Source of the DNA: Saccharicrinis carchari
GTDB taxonomy: Bacteria > Bacteroidota > Bacteroidia > Bacteroidales > Marinilabiliaceae
Assembly (NCBI RefSeq): GCF_900182605.1
Contig: NZ_FXTB01000011.1
Location: forward strand, 62,001 to 126,000
Direction: 5' to 3'
Length of the DNA stretch: 64,000 nt
Under the pieces are notes generated by a model, which had not been told where the DNA came from, ran no database searches, and worked only from the letters and a program-made list of their open reading frames with translations. Positions 58,828 to 64,000 of the stretch are shown here, piece by piece. The translations under genes and the position numbers were made by a program. Within the stretch, counting starts at the first letter, position 1. Every line of letters starts with the position of its first letter.

Positions 58828-58960
58828 AGCAAAAACTTTTATCCTTGCACAGTAAAAAGTCTTAATATCAATTTGTTTCGTTAAATTAGGTTTTATCGTT
58901 TTGGATATTACAATTGCGTTTTGATATAAGAAACGGGGGTTGATTTGCAGCGTGATTAAG

Positions 58961-59104
58961 GGAACGGGTCTGTTTGACAAGGCATTTACTACCCCAACCC
59001 TAAAGGGAGTTTACGGACAGCTTGGTATCTGGGGAAACCGTGGTACCCTACACACTTGTTACGGAACGGGTCTGATTAGCAGCTTGCTTATACAGACCCG
59101 TTCC
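58961..59104. repeat. 12-mer in direct and inverted copies after wecC
   Basis: ggaacgggtctg at 58961-58972 and 59063-59074, and its exact inverse cagacccgttcc at 59093-59104. The last two form a 12-bp perfect stem with an 18-nt loop starting 5 nt past the wecC stop, so it may stop or stabilise the wecBC transcript. No T run follows. Confidence 0.75.
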
Positions 59105-59108
59105 TCTG

Positions 59109-60323
59109 TTACTTATTCGTTACGCCGCAAAAATCCAGGACTACCTTGTTATCGGGTATGCTTAAGCCCTTAAATTCATCGTGCGCCACCAGAAAAACAA
59201 TAATGTCGGCTTTTTTGATGGCTTCGCGATAATCCGTTAACTTAAATATCTGATGCTCCTCAATATTCGGTTCTACAAAATAAACCTCTTCGTCGTTGAT
59301 ACCTTGTAACACACGCTGTGCAATATATTTCGCAGGCGATTCCCTAAGGTCGTCGATATTAGGCTTAAAAGCCAATCCCATAATAGCAATTGATGCCGCA
59401 GCGCCATTTTTAAGTTCAAAGCTTTGCTTCACTTCTTCAATCTTTTCTGCTACCCAAAACGATTTATAATTATTGGTTTCACGTGCTTTTCCAATCATTT
59501 GTGCCTCTCGCGGATAATTGGACACAATAAAATAAGGATCCACCGCAATGCAGTGTCCACCAACTCCACAACCGGGCTGTAGGATATTAACACGTGGATG
59601 CTTGTTGGCGAGCTCAATCAGTTCCCACACATTTATACCCGCCTTTTCGCATATGATGGACAACTCGTTGGCAAAAGCTATCTGCACATCGCGGCTTGCG
59701 TTTTCAGTCAATTTACACATTTCCGCTGTACGGGCATTGGTGGCATGTAACTTACCTTGTACAAACTGCTCATAAAACGCAGTCGCTTTTTGGGTACTTT
59801 GCTCGTTAACCCCGCCAATAACCCTATCGTTGTGTACCAGCTCATGCATTACGTTACCCGGCAGTACGCGCTCCGGGCAGTAGGCCAGATAAATTTTATC
59901 TTTTAGTTCGGGCCGTGCCGAAAATATCAGCTTTTCCATTTTTTCGGTAGTTCCCACCGGCGATGTGGATTCAATAATATACAAGTCGCCTTCTTTGAGC
60001 AAGGGTATCACATTTTTGGTTGCCGCTTCTACATAGGAAATGTCGGGCTCATGATCTCCCTTAAATGGAGTAGGCACCACTATTAAATAAACATCAGCCG
60101 CTTTCACTACCGTTGATGCACTTAAAAAACCTTGCTTAACCGCCTGGTCCACATAGGTGTTTAATTCGGGTTCCACAATATGGATTTCGCCCCGGTTGAT
60201 TGTCTCCACTATTTGGGCGTTGATATCCATACCATATACTTTAATTTTGTTATAGGCAATTAATGCACTTGTAGGCAGGCCAATGTAACCCAGGCCAAGG
60301 GTAGATACGGTAATATTCTTCAT
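59109..60323 (-). CDS. wecC: UDP-N-acetyl-D-mannosamine dehydrogenase
   Basis: 404 residues, UDP-sugar dehydrogenase family. NAD site TLGLGYIGLPTSALIA (8-23), VPTPFKGDHEPD, STSPVGTTEKM, and the active Cys in LQPGCGVGGHCIAVDPYF. C-terminal domain begins MGLAFKPNIDDLRESPA. The WecC assignment rests on SVGHCxxVDPYF-type context and pairing with WecB; other UDP-HexNAc dehydrogenases are possible. Makes UDP-ManNAcA from UDP-ManNAc by two oxidations. Confidence 0.92.
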   Translation of the reverse strand: MKNITVSTLGLGYIGLPTSALIAYNKIKVYGMDINAQIVETINRGEIHIVEPELNTYVDQAVKQGFLSASTVVKAADVYLIVVPTPFKGDHEPDISYVEAATKNVIPLLKEGDLYIIESTSPVGTTEKMEKLIFSARPELKDKIYLAYCPERVLPGNVMHELVHNDRVIGGVNEQSTQKATAFYEQFVQGKLHATNARTAEMCKLTENASRDVQIAFANELSIICEKAGINVWELIELANKHPRVNILQPGCGVGGHCIAVDPYFIVSNYPREAQMIGKARETNNYKSFWVAEKIEEVKQSFELKNGAAASIAIMGLAFKPNIDDLRESPAKYIAQRVLQGINDEEVYFVEPNIEEHQIFKLTDYREAIKKADIIVFLVAHDEFKGLSIPDNKVVLDFCGVTNK

Positions 60324-60460
60324 GGTTTTAATTTGGTATCAAGTAGTGAATATCAAGATTACGTGCAAAGTAGTAAGTTCAATACATCGCCGTGCGAAAC
60401 ACGTTAATGGAAGTGTCTCGGCCTAACAGGAGGCATGTTAAAGTCCGAAAAAATTCGGCT

Positions 60461-61579
60461 TTACTGTTTTACTAAATAATCGACTATGCGTTCCGATGCT
60501 TTGCCGTCGCCGTAGGGGTTGTGGAGCATGGTCATTTTATTATATCGGTTTTGGTTGTCCAATAAGTCGGTGGCCTCGTGCAGTATTTTATCTTTATCGG
60601 TGCCTACCAGAATTACTGTTCCTGCCTCTACCGCTTCGGGACGTTCGGTGGTATCACGCATCACCAAAACGGGCTTGCCCAAGCTGGGTGCTTCCTCCTG
60701 CACCCCGCCACTATCGGTAATAATTAAATAGGCTTTGTCCATGAGCCATATAAAAGCTTCGTAAGGCAACGGAGCAATGAGGTGAATGTTGGTATTATCG
60801 CCCAATATGGAATACACCGGCTTTTGCACATTGGGATTCAGGTGTACCGGATATATTACCTGCACATCATCCCGTTGGGCAATGCGGTTCAAAGCATCGC
60901 AGATATCAAGAAAACCTTGTCCGTGATTTTCTCTTCGATGGCCGGTAACTACAACCAGCTTTTTATCGGCATCAATTATTTCCTTTAACTTGTTGATGTC
61001 CTCATTATCCTGAATACGGTTAACGATATCCACACTTTCCAGTAGAGCATCGATAACGGTATTTCCGGTAACCACAATGGCGTCTTCCGGTGTTTTTTCG
61101 CTCAGCAGGTTGCTTTTAGACATAGTAGTAGGCGAAAAGTGATAATCTGCAATTTTACCTGTGATTTGCCTGTTGAGCTCCTCAGGGAAGGGCGCCAATT
61201 TATTGTAAGTGCGTAGGCCGGCTTCCACATGGCCTACTTTAGCTCCGCTATAAAATGCCGCCAATGCAGCAGCCGTAGAGGTGGTAGTATCCCCATGCAC
61301 CAATACATAATCGGGCTTAAAGTCTTCGAGCACCGGTTTCAGACCATTGATAATATCACCCGTTAAGGAATGTAAGTTCTGATTGGGCTTCATTAAATCC
61401 AAATCGTAATCGGGTTTAATTTTAAAAAAATCCAACACTTGATCCAGCATTTCGCGATGCTGTGCGGTTACACAGACCCTGGTATTGAAATGACTACTGT
61501 TTTTATTAAACTCCCTGACTACAGGTGCCATTTTTATGGCTTCGGGCCTGGTTCCGAATACAATGAGAACTTTTTTCAT
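60461..61579 (-). CDS. wecB: UDP-N-acetylglucosamine 2-epimerase (non-hydrolysing)
   Basis: 372 residues. VLIVFGTRPEAIKMAPVVRE start, VTAQHREMLDQVLDFF, HVEAGLRTYN, VVTGHRRENHG and TDSGGVQEEAPSLGKPVLVMR, the non-hydrolysing WecB pattern with GxRxE-type nucleotide contacts. Converts UDP-GlcNAc to UDP-ManNAc. 137 nt upstream of wecC in the same orientation, first gene of the polysaccharide locus. Not a NeuC, so free ManNAc is not expected from it. Confidence 0.95.
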   Translation of the reverse strand: MKKVLIVFGTRPEAIKMAPVVREFNKNSSHFNTRVCVTAQHREMLDQVLDFFKIKPDYDLDLMKPNQNLHSLTGDIINGLKPVLEDFKPDYVLVHGDTTTSTAAALAAFYSGAKVGHVEAGLRTYNKLAPFPEELNRQITGKIADYHFSPTTMSKSNLLSEKTPEDAIVVTGNTVIDALLESVDIVNRIQDNEDINKLKEIIDADKKLVVVTGHRRENHGQGFLDICDALNRIAQRDDVQVIYPVHLNPNVQKPVYSILGDNTNIHLIAPLPYEAFIWLMDKAYLIITDSGGVQEEAPSLGKPVLVMRDTTERPEAVEAGTVILVGTDKDKILHEATDLLDNQNRYNKMTMLHNPYGDGKASERIVDYLVKQ

Positions 61580-61644
61580 GTTACTTTGCTGTTTTTTATT
61601 AAAATTTTTTAATAAATCCCATCTTCACCGCTTTGCGCCGATTC

Positions 61645-61695
61645 TTCCCTCTCCCATTTTAGGAGGGAGCGGGAAGTACTGCACCACAGGTGCAG
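61645..61695. repeat. Compound palindromic repeat between lspA and wecB
   Basis: cttccc (61645-61650) ... gggaag (61672-61677) with inner ctccc/gggag arms, followed by tgcacc-aca-ggtgca (61681-61695). Resembles the element inside wzz at 54163-54218. Nothing else is clear in the 272-nt gap. Confidence 0.65.
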
Positions 61696-61851
61696 GGATG
61701 GGGGGCTATCCCCAAAACACCACACCTCCGGGTACGCTTCGCCTCCTGAGCCACATAAATTGTGTCAGCATAAGGGCATAACAAGTAAGAATACTTTTAT
61801 TTATATACGAAAAATAGAAACGCTTATTATGCATATTCCTATTCAATACGT

Positions 61852-62457
61852 TCACTTATCGAAAAACTTACGCTGAAAAATTAAAATGGAGGCGATACCA
61901 ATAGTTATTGCAGAATCCGCGACATTGAATACCGGGCGAAAAAACACAAAATCATCGCCCCCAAAAAAGGGCATCCAATTTGGAAACGTTCCGTTGATCA
62001 ATGGAAAATAAAACATATCCACCACCTTGCCATGTAAAAATGAGGAATAGCCTCCTTCGGCCGGAAACATGGTAGCTACTTGTGGGTAACTATCGTTAAA
62101 AATCATACCGTAAAAGGCACTGTCGATGATGTTGCCGAGCGCTCCTGCCAGCACCAGGGATATGCTGACGATAAGCCCGGTGGGTGCATTTTTTTTACCG
62201 AGCTGATACAGGTAATACCCTATACCAATTACAGCTATGATGCGAAATACACTTAAGATTATCTTACCAAATTCGCCTGCCAGCTCCATCCCAAAGGCCA
62301 TTCCGTTGTTCTCGATAAAATGGATGATAAACCAATTTCCGATCACACTAAACTCTTCACCCAGCATCATATTTGTTTTTACCCAAATTTTTAATGCCTG
62401 ATCGATGACCAATACCAGTAAAATTATAAAAACCGGCTTCTTAAAAATTGAAAGCAT
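61852..62457 (-). CDS. lspA: Lipoprotein signal peptidase
   Basis: 201 residues, four membrane helices. LspA motifs are FIENNGMAFGM (48-58), GALGNIIDSAFYG (105-117), the catalytic Asp pair D147 (HGKVVDMF) and D181 (FNVADSAITIG). A ~30-residue insert between the catalytic Asps is longer than in E. coli (164 residues total), a feature often seen in Bacteroidota. Cleaves prolipoproteins after lipidation. Abuts the DksA/TraR-like gene (0 nt). Confidence 0.96.
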   Translation of the reverse strand: MLSIFKKPVFIILLVLVIDQALKIWVKTNMMLGEEFSVIGNWFIIHFIENNGMAFGMELAGEFGKIILSVFRIIAVIGIGYYLYQLGKKNAPTGLIVSISLVLAGALGNIIDSAFYGMIFNDSYPQVATMFPAEGGYSSFLHGKVVDMFYFPLINGTFPNWMPFFGGDDFVFFRPVFNVADSAITIGIASILIFQRKFFDK

Positions 62458-62835
62458 TTATTTCTGGTTTAGTTTGGCATCGATGCTTAAAGTGGCATGT
62501 GGAACAGCCTTTAATCGTTCTTTTGCTATCAGCTTACCCGTTTCGCGACATACACCGTAGGTTTTATTTTCGATACGAACAAGTGCTGCTTGCAGGTGCT
62601 GAATAAACTTTAATTGACGCTGAGCCAGTTTCCCAGCCTCCTCTTTTGAGAGCACGGCAGCACCTTCTTCCAATACTTTAAAAGTAGGCGAGGTATCTTG
62701 CGTATCGTTACCATCGCCTTGGGTAATGGTATTACGCAACAGTTCATAGTCTTTCTTAGCCTTATCTAACTTGGCATTAATTAATTGCTTGAATTCTTGC
62801 AATTCCTCACTGGAATATCGGGTCTTTTCAGTCAT
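62458..62835 (-). CDS. DksA/TraR-like protein with degenerate zinc finger
   Basis: 125 residues. N-terminal helical coiled-coil (about 8-90) with the LxxDTSP-like tip region QDTSPTFKVLEEG, then YGVCRETGKLIAKERLKAVPHATLSIDAKL, the DksA C4-finger pattern in which only one of four cysteines is left. Zinc binding is unlikely. Such proteins stand between ileS and lspA in many Bacteroidota. Could bind RNA polymerase's secondary channel as DksA does; not shown. Confidence 0.88.
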   Translation of the reverse strand: MTEKTRYSSEELQEFKQLINAKLDKAKKDYELLRNTITQGDGNDTQDTSPTFKVLEEGAAVLSKEEAGKLAQRQLKFIQHLQAALVRIENKTYGVCRETGKLIAKERLKAVPHATLSIDAKLNQK

Positions 62836-62854
62836 AACCGTTAATTTAGAATTA

Positions 62855-64000
62855 TTACGCGTTTCTTCTTACACAAATACAAATGCTTACGCCACTGTCA
62901 ATTTCTACGAGTTTAGCATCATCTTCGTTACATTTATCAACCAGCATTATTTCTTCGGCCAGGGTTTGTGATGCAATATAATCTTTAAAGTTGAGTACCG
63001 CCCGATCCGTAGCATCATTTTTACTTATTGTGAGTATAATTTTGTCGGTAACATCGAAACCGGAATCTTTCCTCAAATTTTGAATTCTATTAACAAATTC
63101 CCTTGCTATACCTTCCTGCTTGAGATCCTCGGTAATATTAACATCTAATGCCACCGTTATCTTCCCTTCGCTGGCCACCAGCCACCCCGGAATATCCTCA
63201 GAGGTGATTTCTACATCCTCCAAACTTATTTCAATGGTTTGTCCGTTTATCCGGGCATCAATTTTTTCTTCGCGCTCAATGGTGGCTATCTCTTGTTGCT
63301 CCATTGCGTTTACAAAGCCGGCTATCTGTTTCATCATCTTGCCGTACTTAGGCCCCAGCGTTTTAAAGTTAGGTTTAATTTTTTTTACAAGAACACCCGA
63401 AGTATCCGTTAAAAAATCAATCTCTTTCACGTTCACCTCGGCAAGAATCAAATCTTTAACTTTTTCCACTTGTTCTTTAAAATCCATATCCAATATAGGA
63501 ATAGTGATTTTTTGAAGTGGCTGCCGAACTTTTAAACTTTCTTTACGTCGTAAACCAAGCACCATGGATGAAATACTTTGTGCATAAAGCATCCTTTGTT
63601 CCAGTGCCTTATTTATGCGCTGCGGATTATGTTTGGGGAAAGAACTTAGGTGAACCGAATCGAATGCAGCATTTCCTGAAACTGAAGTTAAGTCGTTGTA
63701 CAACCTGTCCATAAAAAAAGGTGCAATGGGTGCCGACAGCATGCATACCGTTTCTAAGCAGGTATATAAAGTTTGATAGGCAGCAATTTTATCCTCGGTA
63801 TAATTACCGCCCCAAAAACGTTTACGATTTAGGCGCACATACCAATTACTCAGGTTTTCCGTTACAAAATTCTGGATGGCTCTGCCAGCTTTGGTTGGCT
63901 CATACGCTTCGTAACATTCGCTTACCTCCTTTATTAAACTGTTTAACAACGAAATAATCCATCTGTCGATCTCGGGCCTTTCTTCCACAGGTATTTCTTT
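62855..64000 (-). CDS. ileS: Isoleucyl-tRNA synthetase, C-terminal part, 5' end outside the window
   Basis: The frame is open through base 64000, so the gene begins beyond the window; 381 codons are visible. Anticodon-binding domain: DRWIISLLNSLIKEV, FVTENLSNWYVRLNRKRFWG, TLYTCLETVCMLSAPIAPFFMDRLY, and the C-terminal SLKVRQPLQKITIP. This long C-terminus without zinc-finger cysteines is the type-2 (eukaryote-like) IleRS found in Bacteroidota. 19 nt before the DksA/TraR-like gene. Confidence 0.95.
   Translation of the reverse strand, partial: KEIPVEERPEIDRWIISLLNSLIKEVSECYEAYEPTKAGRAIQNFVTENLSNWYVRLNRKRFWGGNYTEDKIAAYQTLYTCLETVCMLSAPIAPFFMDRLYNDLTSVSGNAAFDSVHLSSFPKHNPQRINKALEQRMLYAQSISSMVLGLRRKESLKVRQPLQKITIPILDMDFKEQVEKVKDLILAEVNVKEIDFLTDTSGVLVKKIKPNFKTLGPKYGKMMKQIAGFVNAMEQQEIATIEREEKIDARINGQTIEISLEDVEITSEDIPGWLVASEGKITVALDVNITEDLKQEGIAREFVNRIQNLRKDSGFDVTDKIILTISKNDATDRAVLNFKDYIASQTLAEEIMLVDKCNEDDAKLVEIDSGVSICICVRRNA

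Noticed and set aside
58940-59173. 77-codon open frame on the + strand across the 12-mer repeats
   Set aside because: Made largely of the repeated sequence and the antisense end of wecC; no family features.
60461-61579. The WecB-type epimerase as NeuC for the nonulosonate pathway
   Set aside because: Its motifs are of the non-hydrolysing type and it is adjacent to wecC, pointing to UDP-ManNAcA rather than free ManNAc.
63120-63515. 131-codon open frame antisense to ileS
   Set aside because: Shadow of the conserved IleRS C-terminal domain.

Overview
The window looks like a chromosome segment of a Bacteroidota bacterium, most likely from the Marinilabiliales or a near relative (the order is inference). 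The phylum call rests on several signs. Promoters match the Bacteroidota pattern (TTG, about 17-21 nt, then TAnnTTTG) before the rpsL operon, trxA, the DUF4271/hemD unit and the polysaccharide export gene. L36 is of the zinc-ligand-poor kind, tuf is absent from the str cluster, and there is a DUF4271-hemD-rnpA-yidD block and a DksA/TraR protein with a degenerate zinc finger. No rRNA, tRNA, CRISPR array, complete insertion sequence or phage gene was recognised.

Layout. 1-3000 (+ strand): the end of a DUF2254 membrane protein, thioredoxin, a DUF2179 membrane protein and a small hypothetical. 3021-22451 (- strand): enolase, then an unbroken str-S10-spc-alpha ribosomal superoperon running rpsL, rpsG, fusA, rpsJ ... 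rpoA, rplQ, with secY, map, infA and the short rpmJ inside it. 22860-25894 (+): a two-component system followed by two small exported PepSY-like proteins. 26252-30935 (-): yidD, rnpA, hemD, DUF4271, a LOG-family protein, a DUF417 and a YccF membrane protein. 31410-37794: penicillin-binding protein 1C, an NmrA-like reductase, an LD-carboxypeptidase and methionyl-tRNA synthetase.

38149-61579 (- strand) is a large exopolysaccharide or O-antigen locus. In transcription order it holds wecB-wecC (UDP-ManNAcA), a Wza-like SLBB exporter, decayed HEPN/nucleotidyltransferase remnants, an AlbA_2-type regulator, a Wzz-like protein, a nonulosonate synthase, a cytidylyltransferase fused to a KdsC-like phosphatase, an unrecognised 526-residue multidomain protein, a Wzx flippase, a candidate nonulosonate (sialic-acid-type) transferase, a Wzy-like protein, an acyltransferase, two glycosyltransferases, a second Wzy/ligase-like protein and rfbACDB (dTDP-rhamnose). 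Together these could make, flip, polymerise and export a glycan containing rhamnose, ManNAcA and a nonulosonic acid. The phosphatase fusion, the absence of a NeuC and a synthase that stops before the SAF domain suggest a 9-phosphate route and possibly KDN; this is inference. The middle of the locus (about 41.8-53 kb) is visibly richer in A+T than its flanks, as expected for an exchangeable serotype core.

61852-64000 (-): lspA, a DksA/TraR-like protein and the 3' part of ileS, which runs out of the window.

The most unusual spot is 54.2-56.3 kb. An intact AlbA_2/HATPase regulator carrying five 12-bp tandem repeats lies between two 96-bp near-identical direct repeats. Each repeat contains the tail of a nucleotidyltransferase gene plus the wzz leader, and they sit beside a broken HI0074-type HEPN gene.
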